This document shows positions 28,251-37,166 of a stretch of DNA of 64,000 nt, piece after piece; position 1 is the first letter of the stretch, and each line of letters starts with the position of its first letter. This DNA comes from Planctomycetota bacterium (GTDB lineage Bacteria; Planctomycetota; PLA2; JAEUHO01): NCBI GenBank assembly GCA_029259775.1, contig JAJDEN010000045.1, positions 186,001-250,000 of the forward strand, in the 5' to 3' direction. The notes beneath the pieces are model-generated. The model worked only from the letters and a program-made list of their open reading frames with translations, was not told where the DNA came from and made no database searches. The position numbers and the translations under genes were made by a program.

Positions 28251-29756
28251 ATGCGCTCCTTGTCCGTCCCCGTGCTCCTTGCGGCCCTCCTGATTCTTGC
28301 GGCCCTCGCTGTAGCCCTGGCGCCGGGCTACGCCAGCGCAGAGGAGGGCGACGGCCCAGCCGCCGGCGCACCCGAGAAGGCGGACCCCAAGAAGGCGGCG
28401 CCCGCCGAAGCGCCGAAGCTGGAGGACGACGTCGTCATCCTGCACAACGACTCGATCTGGAAGGGGCGCATCATCTCGGAGAACGAGAAGAGCGTCATCC
28501 TCGAGACCACGAGCAAGGGCGGCGGCGTCGGCCGCTACACCTTCCCGCGTGCGGACGTGAAGCAGATCCGCCGCGCCGAGAACATCGATCGAGCGGCCGG
28601 TGGTGGTCCGCATGCGTTGCGCGACGAGTGGTTCCTGCTGCGTCGCGGCGGCCGCATCGTCGGCACACGCCGCGTCGAGCTGTGGAGCGTGAAGTCCCGC
28701 GGCAAGCCCGGCTATCGCCTCGAAGAGAAGATCGAGTTCTTGGCGCAGGGCCCGCAACTGCCCGCGACCCGGACGCACCGCACCGAGGAGGTCGACCTCG
28801 ACTGGAAGCCGCGCCTCTTGGCCTGGCACGAGGAGGGGGAGCGCGGCAAGGACGGCGACGGCCCGCGCGGCTACTCGCGCCGCGCCTCAGGTCGTGTGGT
28901 CGACGGCGTCTGGCGCGGGTCCGTCTACAGCGGCAACGTCGCCGGACGGGCCGAGGTGCGTCTGCCCGCCGGAGCGCGCGGACGTCTCGGCTTCCGGGAG
29001 CACTTGCTGAGGCTGCCGCGCCGCGTGCGCCTGCTCGATACGCGCGTGATCGATCCCGATCGCGAAGGCATGGTCGCGGTCCGGGCCGGCTTCACGTCGG
29101 TGACGTCGGAGCCGAGCGGCAAGCGGCCCGGCCATGAGTTCCACTGGGAAGAGGGCGGTCGGCGCCTCGTGTCGTTCTTCGACGCCGGCCAGCGCGTCGT
29201 GCGCGAGGAGATCGCCGAGGGCCTCGTGGCCCTGCCCGCGAGCCGTGAGCAGGTCGAGGCCGCCAAGGGCGAGAGCGCCACCAAGGACGGCGCCAGCCGC
29301 GAGGTCCGCTTGGCCGAAGCCGGGCTCGCCTTCACGGCCCCCGACACGGTCTGGAACTGGAAACCGACCTTGGGCACAGCGACCAGCACGGGCTGGCGTG
29401 TCCTCGGCCGCCTCGACAACCGCGTGCTCCTGACCGACATGCGCATCGAGTGGCATCCTCACAACGCGACCTCCGAGCGCGATCCCGCGCGCGTCGAGGC
29501 GTGGCTGCTACGCCGTCTGCGCGGCGTCAGCCCGGACCTCAAGGTCGTCGACCAGCGCAAGGCACTGACGGGCGTGAAGGGCGCATGGCGCCTCGACGTG
29601 ACCGGTACGCTGAAGAAGGAATCCGTGCGCACCACCGTCGTCGTGGTGGACCGCGGAACCGGGCGCGTGGTACTCCTGCTGGCCGGTCCGACCGGGGCTT
29701 GGGGGCAGGTCCGGCCGGCGCTGGAGCGCATGCTCGCAACCATCCGCCTGCTCTGA
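28251..29756 (+). CDS. Secreted hypothetical protein
   Basis: A 501-residue protein with a signal peptide (VPVLLAALLILAALAVALAPGYASA) and a Lys/Pro/Ala-rich linker. A first small beta domain (VVILHNDSIWKGRIISE and on) resembles the LSm-like segments common in planctomycete secreted proteins. Long beta-rich parts follow. The C-terminal region (VVVVDRGTGRVVLLLAGPTG) resembles PsbP/Mog1-like ends, but I cannot prove this. It is probably exported to the periplasm. It lies 52 bp after selB and 10 bp before the kinase gene, all on the plus strand; whether the four form one operon is unclear. Confidence 0.6.
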   Translation: MRSLSVPVLLAALLILAALAVALAPGYASAEEGDGPAAGAPEKADPKKAAPAEAPKLEDDVVILHNDSIWKGRIISENEKSVILETTSKGGGVGRYTFPRADVKQIRRAENIDRAAGGGPHALRDEWFLLRRGGRIVGTRRVELWSVKSRGKPGYRLEEKIEFLAQGPQLPATRTHRTEEVDLDWKPRLLAWHEEGERGKDGDGPRGYSRRASGRVVDGVWRGSVYSGNVAGRAEVRLPAGARGRLGFREHLLRLPRRVRLLDTRVIDPDREGMVAVRAGFTSVTSEPSGKRPGHEFHWEEGGRRLVSFFDAGQRVVREEIAEGLVALPASREQVEAAKGESATKDGASREVRLAEAGLAFTAPDTVWNWKPTLGTATSTGWRVLGRLDNRVLLTDMRIEWHPHNATSERDPARVEAWLLRRLRGVSPDLKVVDQRKALTGVKGAWRLDVTGTLKKESVRTTVVVVDRGTGRVVLLLAGPTGAWGQVRPALERMLATIRLL

Positions 29757-29766
29757 CCGGTAGCCC

Positions 29767-31143
29767 GTGGCAACGCAACAGGAACTCGAACTCGCCAAGC
29801 GGCTGATGTCCGCCCGTGCCGTGGCCGAAGACCACATGCGGCAGGCGTTCCAGATGCAGGCCCAGCTTCATGAGCAGGGCAAGCGCGCCAGCCTCGAGGC
29901 GATCCTCTATCACCTGGGCGCCCTGCCCAAGGGATCGTTGGCCGTCCTGCGCGAGCCGCCGCCGCTCGAGGCCCAGCCGTTCCGCGACTACCGCCTCGAG
30001 GCCTTCCTCGGCGAAGGGGGCAGCGGGCAGGTGTTCCGCGCCATCTACACACCCAACGGCACCCCGGTGGCGGTGAAGTCGTTGGACCCCATCCAGGCGC
30101 TGCGGCCCGACTTCCTCGAGCGCTTCCAGCACGAGGCGCGCATCCTCATTGAGCTGGAGCACGACAACATCGTGCTCGGCTACGAAGTCGGCTTCGAGAA
30201 CGGCCGCCACTTCTTCTCGATGGACCTCGTCGATGGCATGACCGTGCTCGATGTCATCGATCGCCGCGGGGCGCTGGACAACGAGGAGGCCCTGTCGATC
30301 ACGCTCCAAGCCGCGCGCGCGTTGAAGCACCTGCATCAGTCGGGCTACCTGCACCGCGACATCAAGCCCGGCAACATCATGGTGGAGGAGAGCGGCTTCG
30401 CGCGGCTCATCGATCTCGGCCTGATCCGCAACCTGCCCCGCGACGGTGTGGCCGAGCTCGATACCGAGGAATCGATGACCGTGGGCACGGTCGAGTACCT
30501 CTCGCCGGAGCAGGCGCGCGGCCGCGCCGATCTCGACCCGCGGAGCGACATCTACAGCCTCGGCGTCACGCTCTACCACATGGTGGTCGGGGAAGTGCCG
30601 TTCTCGGGTGACGACGACTACGAGGTGATGGCGAAGCAAGTGCTCGGCGCCATGGATACGCAGAAGATGAAGACGCGCCGGATTGCGCCCGAGGTGCACT
30701 TCTTCATCACGAAGATGACCTCGAAGGATCGCGACCGGCGCTTCGAGACCGTGGACGACGTCATCGCGAACCTGGAGGCGTACGTGCCGGGCGGCATGGT
30801 GCCGATCGAGTTCGGTGATCTGCCGGTCGCCCCGCCGATCCAACCCGTGGCGCCGCCACCCGCCGTGAAGCCCGTCGCGCCGATGGCGAAGCCGATCGCG
30901 CCGGTGGCGCGCCCGGTGAAGCCAATCGCCAAGCCGATGGCCAAACCCCTGAGGCCTGCGGCACCCGCTGCGAAGCCCGCCACGCCCCCCAAGCCCGTCA
31001 CGCCGGCAAAGCCTGTCACGCCCGCAATGCCGGATGCGAAGGCGCCGCCCGCGGCACCGGCGAAGCCGCCGGCCGCCCCGGTGAAGGGCAAGGGCATGCC
31101 GCCCGCGCCGGTCTCCAAGCGCAAGAAGCGCCGCGGCCGGTGA
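29767..31143 (+). CDS. Serine/threonine protein kinase (PknB-like) with Pro-Ala-Lys tail
   Basis: A 458-residue kinase without a membrane helix. Its elements are a glycine loop GEGGSGQVF near 82, Lys104 (VAVKSL), the catalytic loop LHRDIKPGNIM with Asp198, a DLG instead of DFG at 216-218 (accepted in many bacterial kinases), the GTVEYLSPEQARG activation segment and SDIYSLGVTLYHM. All catalytic residues are present. After about residue 350 the chain is a low-complexity Pro/Ala/Lys/Val tail (PVAPPIQPVAPPP and so on) ending in a basic cluster. The start is GTG at 29767. Its stop overlaps the start of a membrane-protein gene by 4 bp, so the two are coupled. Confidence 0.9.
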   Translation: MATQQELELAKRLMSARAVAEDHMRQAFQMQAQLHEQGKRASLEAILYHLGALPKGSLAVLREPPPLEAQPFRDYRLEAFLGEGGSGQVFRAIYTPNGTPVAVKSLDPIQALRPDFLERFQHEARILIELEHDNIVLGYEVGFENGRHFFSMDLVDGMTVLDVIDRRGALDNEEALSITLQAARALKHLHQSGYLHRDIKPGNIMVEESGFARLIDLGLIRNLPRDGVAELDTEESMTVGTVEYLSPEQARGRADLDPRSDIYSLGVTLYHMVVGEVPFSGDDDYEVMAKQVLGAMDTQKMKTRRIAPEVHFFITKMTSKDRDRRFETVDDVIANLEAYVPGGMVPIEFGDLPVAPPIQPVAPPPAVKPVAPMAKPIAPVARPVKPIAKPMAKPLRPAAPAAKPATPPKPVTPAKPVTPAMPDAKAPPAAPAKPPAAPVKGKGMPPAPVSKRKKRRGR

Positions 31144-32288
31144 GGGCGCCCGCGCGCCGAGCGCGTGGCTGGATCCGCGGGCCGGCGTGGGACGCCGTCT
31201 GGAGCCTGAACGGGCTGTGGCTTGCCGTCCTCCTGTGGTGGCTCGCGCGCGATCGCCTCGAACCGCGCGAGAGCTCGGCGAGCGACGTCTACCTCTGGCT
31301 GACGCTGCTCTTCTGGATCGGCCACCGCGTCGGCTCGAGCTACCTCGCGTTCTGCACGAGCGCGTATAGGCCGTTGGTGCGCGCGAGCCCGGTGCGCTTC
31401 ATCGTCATCCCGTGCGCGATCACGACGCTCGTCTTCGCGGCGGTCCTGCTGCCTGAGCGCGTGCTGCCCGTCGCGTGGGAGCGACGCGTCTTCTGGCTCG
31501 TGCTGCTCGACTACGTGTTCGTCACGTACCACTTCGCTTCGCAGCACTTCGGGCTGCTGAGTCTCTACCGGCTGCGCTCGGACGCGAGCCCGCGCCTCCG
31601 GCGCCTCGATCGGTTCTTCGCGCTGGGCGTCGGCGGTGTGTTGGTGATCGCGGCCGAGGTCGTCGCAGGCACGGTGGCCTACCAGGCCGAGTGGCTGGAT
31701 CCGCTCCTCGACGTCGAGTGGATCGTGGACCATGCCGCGATGCTCACGTGGTCGGGCACGGCGCTCCTCGCGCTCCCGACGCTCGTGCTGCTCGCGGTCG
31801 AGTGGCGCCGACCGGGCGGGACGTGGCCGCGCGCGCTCTACATCGTGAGCGTCGCGCTCATGACAGCGCTCGCCTTCCACGTCGAGCCGCTCGTCTTCCT
31901 CATGGTCTGGACCGCGCAGCACTGGCTCACGGCCACGGGGCTCGCCGGTCTGGTCGCGGCGGGGGACCCCGCGCCGGGACCGTCGCGCTGGTACCGCTTC
32001 TGGCATCGCGTGAATCGCAGGCCCGCGCTCGTCGTCATCGTCCTGGCGATCGTCTCCGCGGCGCTCATGGTGCCGCTCGAGATCGAGGCCCAGGCCGACC
32101 CGGCGGCGCGCTACGGCCCGGAGGTGTTTCCCGCGCTCTCACGCTGGCTGACCGATCCCCGGCTCGTGCCTTGGCTGGTTGCGCTCGGCCTGACGACGGG
32201 CTTCGTGCACTACGTGCTCGACCGCGCCGTCTACCGCTTCTCCGACCCCGCCACACGCGGCGCGGCGCGCGGCCTGTTGGGCGACTGA
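31140..32288 (+). CDS. Polytopic membrane protein of unknown function
   Basis: A 382-residue membrane protein with about nine hydrophobic helices. They include LNGLWLAVLLWWLA, LWLTLLFWIGHRVGSSYLAF, VFWLVLLDYVFVTYHF, VGGVLVIAAEVVAG, LYIVSVALMTALAF and LVVIVLAIVSAALMV. Several conserved-looking His residues sit in or near membrane segments (WIGHRVG, YHFASQHFG, AQHWL, FVHYVLDR). This histidine pattern is reminiscent of metal- or heme-binding membrane enzymes, but I do not recognise a family. The GTG at 31140 overlaps the kinase stop (GTGA), indicating translational coupling. It ends just before a strong hairpin. Confidence 0.7.
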   Translation: MRAPARRARGWIRGPAWDAVWSLNGLWLAVLLWWLARDRLEPRESSASDVYLWLTLLFWIGHRVGSSYLAFCTSAYRPLVRASPVRFIVIPCAITTLVFAAVLLPERVLPVAWERRVFWLVLLDYVFVTYHFASQHFGLLSLYRLRSDASPRLRRLDRFFALGVGGVLVIAAEVVAGTVAYQAEWLDPLLDVEWIVDHAAMLTWSGTALLALPTLVLLAVEWRRPGGTWPRALYIVSVALMTALAFHVEPLVFLMVWTAQHWLTATGLAGLVAAGDPAPGPSRWYRFWHRVNRRPALVVIVLAIVSAALMVPLEIEAQADPAARYGPEVFPALSRWLTDPRLVPWLVALGLTTGFVHYVLDRAVYRFSDPATRGAARGLLGD

Positions 32289-32304
32289 GCGGTCCACGCA
32301 AAGT

Positions 32305-32338
32305 GCGCGGGGGTAGGACCGTCGTCCTACCCCCGCGC
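32305..32338. terminator. 15-bp perfect hairpin between convergent genes
   Basis: Arms 32305-32319 and 32324-32338 pair perfectly around a CGTC loop. They lie between the stop of the membrane-protein gene (plus) and that of the triplicated lipoprotein gene (minus). The hairpin resembles the one at 4674-4703. No T-tract follows on either strand. Confidence 0.6.
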
Positions 32339-32408
32339 GGGAGTCACCCGGAAGTCCTGCGGCCTGATGCGACCCGCCGGCTTCCGTGCGCTTCGTGAAG
32401 GCGGGTGG

Positions 32409-34478
32409 TTACGGGCCGGACGTGCGCTCGACCCTCTCGCCGCCGCCGGCCTTCTGCTCCAGCACCACGCCCAAGCTGGGGACGAAGTACTTGTGCTCGA
32501 GGCCGTAGGGCTCGAGCGGGGTCCACTCGAGGATCTTGACCGCGTTCGTGTACACCGTGCCGTCGCCGAGTGTGACCGTCACGCCTGTGGCGATGACGAG
32601 GCCCATGTCCTCGGCCTCATCCTCCCAGTACTCCTGACGGTAGGGGGGCAGGCCTGCGGCCGGCGTAGCCCACATCAAGATGCCGGGCTCGGCCCCGTCG
32701 ACGCCCGCTTCCCAGGAGCCGTCGGTGTCCGTGCCGATGAGCATGTCATCGTCGTCGTACTCGTAGTTGAGGACGGCCTCGCCCATGTACCAGACGTTGC
32801 CGGCGTCATCCTGCGCGTACCAGTCGAGCGTGTCCTCGATCAGCAAGCCGTCCAGGAACACCCGGTCGCGCACCACGGCGCACACCAGGCCGTCCACGAC
32901 CTGCGTCGCGGGCTGCACCTCGATCAGGATGGTCTCGAGACCGTCCTCCGTGTCTGCCATGAAGCTGGCGGTCATGCCCGGGCCGAAGCCCAGCAGCGGG
33001 TGCGTGATCACGCTCGGGTTGCTGAACGTCTGGCCGGAGATGTCCGGGAGGCTGTTCAGCGAGAGATCGAACGCGCCAAGGAACTCGACCGGCTGCGACT
33101 CTCCGTTGAGCGGCACCTCGCCGACCACGCCCAGGCCGGGCGCGAAGTACTTGTGCTCCAGCGCGGTCGGCTCGAGCGGCGTCCACTCGAGGAACTTGCA
33201 GCAGTTCGTGTACGTGGTGCCGCAGCTGTCCGTGAACGTGGCGTTGGTGGCGATCAGCACCGCCATGTCCTCGGCCTCGTCCTCGTACCACTCCTGGTAG
33301 TACGCGAAGCCGACGACCGGCGTCGCGCGCATGATGTACCCGGGCAAGGCGCCGTCGATGCCTGCTTCCCACGAACCGTCAGTGTCGGTGGAGGTCAGGA
33401 CGCCGTCGTCGTCGTACTCGTAGTTGAGGACCTCCTCGCCCATGTACCAGACGTTGCCGGCATCATCCTGGCAGTACCAGTCGCGGGTGTCCTCGACCAA
33501 CAGCTCGCCCTCGTACACGCGATCGCGAACGACCCGGCAGGGGATGCCCATCACGGTGCGCGTCTCGTCGAGCGTCTCGACGATGATCAACTCTTCCGCG
33601 CCGTCCTCGCCGGCCTGCGCAAAGGTGCGGGCCGCCTCGAGCACGAGCGGGAAGTACGGGTTGTCGATCTGAGTCGGGTTCGAGAAGCTCTCTCCGCCGA
33701 TCACGGGAACGGCCGCAGCCGTCTGCTGGAACTTGCCGCGCAACTCGACGCGCTCGGTGAGGTCCGTATGCATGCTGGTGACCAAGCCGACGCCGGGAGC
33801 GTAGAACTTGAACTCCTCGTGGCTCGGATCGAGCGGATTCCACTCACGCGTCTGGATGCAGGTGTAGGAGGAGCCGCAGGCGAGCGTGACGGGCACGTTC
33901 AGGGCATGGATCGCGCCCATGTCTTCGGCCTCGCCGGGGTAGATCTCCTGCGGGTACGTGTCACCGACCTGCGGGTTGGCCTTCATGATGATGCCGGCCG
34001 TCGCGTTCGAGCCGGCGCCCGCTACATCCGCGCCCGCTTCCCACGAGCCATCCGCGTTGGTGCCGACGAGGTTGTCGTCGTCGTCGTACTCGTAGTTGAT
34101 GACGATTTCGCCCATGTACCAGACGTTGCCTTGGTCGTCCTGGGCGTACCAGTCGCGGCTGTCCTCGATGATCAGCTCGCCTTCGTACTCCCGCACGCGG
34201 ACCACGACGCAGGTGATGCCGGCTACGACGCGCGTCTCGTCCAGGACCTCCTCGACGACGGTCTCCATGCCGTCCTCGGTGGGCTTCTGGAAGAGGCACG
34301 TCTGGCCGATGGTCAGCGGGAAGTACGGATTCGTGATCTGGGTCGGTCCGGTCGTGAAGAGGGAGGTGGCAAACACCGGCTCGGCCGGGTCCTTCGACGT
34401 GCTGCTGGTTCCGCATCCGGCCGAAGCCATGACAGTCGTCAGCAACAGGCCCAGGATCGCCTTGGTCGTGGAACGCAT
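32409..34478 (-). CDS. Lipoprotein built from three ~215-residue repeats
   Basis: A 689-residue protein with a lipoprotein-type signal (ILGLLLTTVMASAGC; Cys22 probably lipidated). The mature part is three copies of one module. Each has an opening F-x-N-P-xx-I-xx-P-x-F-P-L, then EDGxE, DWYAQDDxGNVWYMGE, NYEYDDDDxLxGT, DGSWEAG, EAEDM and EHKYFAPGxGxV. The modules lie roughly at 33.73-34.38, 33.06-33.71 and 32.41-33.05 kb. The acidic NYEYDDDD strings could bind calcium (an inference). Cysteines are present in modules 1 and 2 (CGSSYTC, CGTTYTNCC) but mostly lost in module 3. An AAGGA site precedes the ATG. Function unknown. Confidence 0.75.
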   Translation of the reverse strand: MRSTTKAILGLLLTTVMASAGCGTSSTSKDPAEPVFATSLFTTGPTQITNPYFPLTIGQTCLFQKPTEDGMETVVEEVLDETRVVAGITCVVVRVREYEGELIIEDSRDWYAQDDQGNVWYMGEIVINYEYDDDDNLVGTNADGSWEAGADVAGAGSNATAGIIMKANPQVGDTYPQEIYPGEAEDMGAIHALNVPVTLACGSSYTCIQTREWNPLDPSHEEFKFYAPGVGLVTSMHTDLTERVELRGKFQQTAAAVPVIGGESFSNPTQIDNPYFPLVLEAARTFAQAGEDGAEELIIVETLDETRTVMGIPCRVVRDRVYEGELLVEDTRDWYCQDDAGNVWYMGEEVLNYEYDDDGVLTSTDTDGSWEAGIDGALPGYIMRATPVVGFAYYQEWYEDEAEDMAVLIATNATFTDSCGTTYTNCCKFLEWTPLEPTALEHKYFAPGLGVVGEVPLNGESQPVEFLGAFDLSLNSLPDISGQTFSNPSVITHPLLGFGPGMTASFMADTEDGLETILIEVQPATQVVDGLVCAVVRDRVFLDGLLIEDTLDWYAQDDAGNVWYMGEAVLNYEYDDDDMLIGTDTDGSWEAGVDGAEPGILMWATPAAGLPPYRQEYWEDEAEDMGLVIATGVTVTLGDGTVYTNAVKILEWTPLEPYGLEHKYFVPSLGVVLEQKAGGGERVERTSGP

Positions 34479-34627
34479 GGGGGTGTCCTTTCGCGTGGCC
34501 CAGTGCGGGCTTTCGTTCGATGGGGGCAACCTAGGGCTCGTGTCTTTGGCGTTCCTTGGCCCGCGCTGAGGGTGCGCTTTGGTTTCCAAAGAATGCCCGG
34601 CCGTCTCGTGGTGGACTGACAGGCCAG

Positions 34628-35551
34628 ATGAGTGGCGAGAGCAACGATCAGCCCTGGTACGCCGACGGCCTGCGGTTCCGCTGCACGGCCTGTGGGCAGT
34701 GCTGCACCGGCGAACCGGGCCACGTGTGGGTCACGCCCGAGGAGATCAAGCGCATCGCGAAGGCGCGTGGCCTCTCCAAGAACGCCTTCACCGAGCGCTT
34801 CGTCCGGCGTATCGGCAAGCGCTTCTCCCTGCAGGAGCGCGACAACGGCGATTGCTGCATGCTCAAGGACGGCAAGTGCACGGTCTACAGCGCCAAGCCC
34901 CAGCGCTGCACCACGTTCCCGTTCTGGGAGCCGGTGCTGACCGACCTGGCGGAGTGGGAGGAGACCAGGGATCGCTGCGAGGGCATCGACCAGGGCGATC
35001 TCTACACGCGCGAGGAGATCGAGCGCATCCGCGACGGCGAGGTGTCGATCATGCTCGCCAAGCACAAGCGACCGCCCGAGACGCGTGTCACGAGCCGCTT
35101 CAACCCCGAGTACCCCGCACCCGACGGCCCCGACTGGACCGGGGCCTTGGCGGCGCTGGAGGCGCTCTATGAGGAGTTGGCCGAGGAACTGCCGCGCTGG
35201 CAGTTCACCTGCTCGGCGAGCGGCAACTGCTGTGACTTCGACAGCTACGGGCACCGCCTCTACGCCAGCACGATCGAAGCGGAGTTCTTCTTCCGTGAGA
35301 GCCCCGAGCAGCGCGCGAACGAGGACGCGACGCAGTGCCCTGCGTGGGGGAGCGATCGGCTCTGCAAGGCGCGCGACGGCCGCATGCTCGGCTGCCGCAC
35401 GTACTTCTGCCCGCCGTACCCAGCGGGCGTGCCCCAGGACCTGCACGAGGGCTACGATCGGCGCATCAAGGCGCTGCACGAGCGCTTCGGGATCGAGTAC
35501 GCCTACAAGGACATCACGGCGTGGGCTGCGGAGCGGCGGCCGGCCCGCTAG
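34628..35551 (+). CDS. Double YkgJ-type cysteine-cluster protein
   Basis: A 307-residue protein. The first half is a YkgJ/CxxCxxCC domain: FRCTACGQCCTGEPGHVWV, then CCMLKDGKCTVYSAKPQRC and TTFPFWEP. These proteins are predicted Zn- or Fe-S-binding proteins of unknown role. The second half is a degenerate second copy: CSASGNCCDFD, ending in CPAWGSDRLCKARDGRMLGC and RTYFCPPY. Twin cluster-binding modules in one chain are unusual, since most family members have one. The ATG at 34628 follows a stop-rich stretch and is the first good start. It is divergent from the triplicated lipoprotein gene (149 bp between the starts). Confidence 0.8.
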   Translation: MSGESNDQPWYADGLRFRCTACGQCCTGEPGHVWVTPEEIKRIAKARGLSKNAFTERFVRRIGKRFSLQERDNGDCCMLKDGKCTVYSAKPQRCTTFPFWEPVLTDLAEWEETRDRCEGIDQGDLYTREEIERIRDGEVSIMLAKHKRPPETRVTSRFNPEYPAPDGPDWTGALAALEALYEELAEELPRWQFTCSASGNCCDFDSYGHRLYASTIEAEFFFRESPEQRANEDATQCPAWGSDRLCKARDGRMLGCRTYFCPPYPAGVPQDLHEGYDRRIKALHERFGIEYAYKDITAWAAERRPAR

Positions 35552-35802
35552 TGTGGTGGGTCACAAGTTCCGTTGCATTGGGACGTGCTGCGGGCTGGGC
35601 TGGGGGCGGTTAGGCCGCTTCGTTGTCCTCGAGTGAAGGGCCACCCGCGTCTTCGCGTGGCAACCACGAGTCCTCCTCATCGGCCTTCCGCCTCCCATCC
35701 AGCCCGCCGACCGCGTCCGATGGCATCTCGTCTCGCGTGCGAGCGCCACCCGAGCGCGGGTAGCTTCATGCATGCGAACTTCTGGCGCAGGACACTAGCG
35801 CG

Positions 35803-37113
35803 TCAAATCAGGAAGTCGCGCATCAGCATGGCGAAGCCCAGGAACGCGAAGAACCCGACGATGTCCGTCACGGTCGTGAGGATGATGCTCGACGACTGAG
35901 CGGGATCCAAGCCCAGTCGCTTCATGGCAATCGGGATCGATGCACCGGCCAGTCCTGCGCAGGTCATGTTCACGATCATGCCGAGGCCCACGACGAGGCC
36001 CAGCCACGCGTTGCCCATCCAAAGCCAGGCCACGAGGGCGGTAACCGACCCCGTCACGGCTCCGTGCACCACGCCCAGCAAGCCCTCCTTGAGGATCAGA
36101 GCCTTCACGCGATTGCGTGGGATCTCACGCATGACCAAGCCGCGCATCACGATCGCGAGGGACTGGGCGCCCGCGTTGCCGCCCTGGCCCGCCACGACGG
36201 GCAGGAACACGGCCAGCACCGTGATCTGGGCGATGATGTCCTCGAAGAGCGCCACGACGGACGCGGCGGCGAAGGCGGTCAGCAGATTCACGTGCAGCCA
36301 CGGCAGGCGCCGACGCAGCGAGAGCCGCAGCGGGGAGAAGGCGCGCTCCTGTGCGCTGACGCCGACCATGGTCTGTAGATCGGCCACGACGTCGCTCTTG
36401 ACGCCGGCCAGGAGCTGCTCCGCCTTCACGACGCCAAGCAGCACACTCTGACCGTCGACGACAGGCGCCGCGAAGTAGCGGCGGCGTGAGAGCTCGTCGG
36501 CCGCGGCGCGCTGGTCCATGAACGGATCCAGTGTGAACACATCCCGCATCATCACGCTGTCGAGCTTGTCCCCCGGTGCCGCAAGCAAGAGGTTGTAGGC
36601 ATTCAGGACGCCGAGCAGGTGGTGCTCGTCATTGACCACGTACACGTAGCCGTGGTGGCCCTCGCGGCCCGCCTGCTTGCGAAGCTTCGCGATGGCCTCG
36701 CGGACGGTGAGCGACGCGGCGAAGGCGAAGTAACGCACGGAGATCACCTGCCCCACGCTGCCCTCGGGGTAGGTGAGGAACTCGCTGACGTGGGCGCGAA
36801 GCTTGTCTGGCAGGTGCGGCGCGAAGCGCTCCCGGACCTCGCTGGGCAGCCGGGCGAAGACCTGGGCCACCCGCTCGCCCCGCATCTCCCGGGTCGCGGC
36901 CTTGAACAAGTCGGAGGAGCCGGCCGTGAGCAGCGCCGCTACGTAGCCGGCTTGCAGATGGGGGAAGGTCTTGGCCACGGAGGTGGGCGGGAGATCCCGC
37001 AGCGCCGCGACGATATCCGCCTCGGGCATGGTCTCGAGCAGACGCGCGGCCGACGCGGCATCCGTCTCCACGAACTTGCGCACGAAGGCGGCAAGGGAGG
37101 TGTTCTGCGCCAT
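35803..37113 (-). CDS. mgtE: Magnesium transporter MgtE
   Basis: A 436-residue Mg2+ channel/transporter. It has the standard three parts: an N-domain of superhelical repeats (residues 1-125, with LPPTSVAKTFPHL and FARLPSEVRERFAPHL), two CBS domains (about 130-250, VVNDEHHLLGVLNAYNLL and APVVDGQSVLLGVVKAEQ), and a membrane part of five helices. The selectivity region is FLPVVAGQGGNAGAQS. The ATG at 37113 is the MAQNTSL start; the longer frame to 37152 lacks homologous residues. The 251-bp spacer beyond its stop holds no gene. It does hold a weak copy (35641-35680) of a repeat also seen at 50148-50195. Confidence 0.93.
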   Translation of the reverse strand: MAQNTSLAAFVRKFVETDAASAARLLETMPEADIVAALRDLPPTSVAKTFPHLQAGYVAALLTAGSSDLFKAATREMRGERVAQVFARLPSEVRERFAPHLPDKLRAHVSEFLTYPEGSVGQVISVRYFAFAASLTVREAIAKLRKQAGREGHHGYVYVVNDEHHLLGVLNAYNLLLAAPGDKLDSVMMRDVFTLDPFMDQRAAADELSRRRYFAAPVVDGQSVLLGVVKAEQLLAGVKSDVVADLQTMVGVSAQERAFSPLRLSLRRRLPWLHVNLLTAFAAASVVALFEDIIAQITVLAVFLPVVAGQGGNAGAQSLAIVMRGLVMREIPRNRVKALILKEGLLGVVHGAVTGSVTALVAWLWMGNAWLGLVVGLGMIVNMTCAGLAGASIPIAMKRLGLDPAQSSSIILTTVTDIVGFFAFLGFAMLMRDFLI

Positions 37114-37166
37114 GGTCCCATTGGAGGCACGCCCGGCGCCCCCTCCAAGCACAAAGCTCCGCAGGT

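Noticed and set aside
30412-30420. DLG instead of DFG in the kinase, as a sign of inactivity.
   Set aside because: DLG is frequent in active bacterial PknB-type kinases, and all other catalytic residues are intact.
32367-34619. A 750-residue plus-strand ORF opposite the triplicated lipoprotein.
   Set aside because: The minus-strand frame has a signal peptide, a ribosome site and conserved modules; the plus frame only mirrors them.
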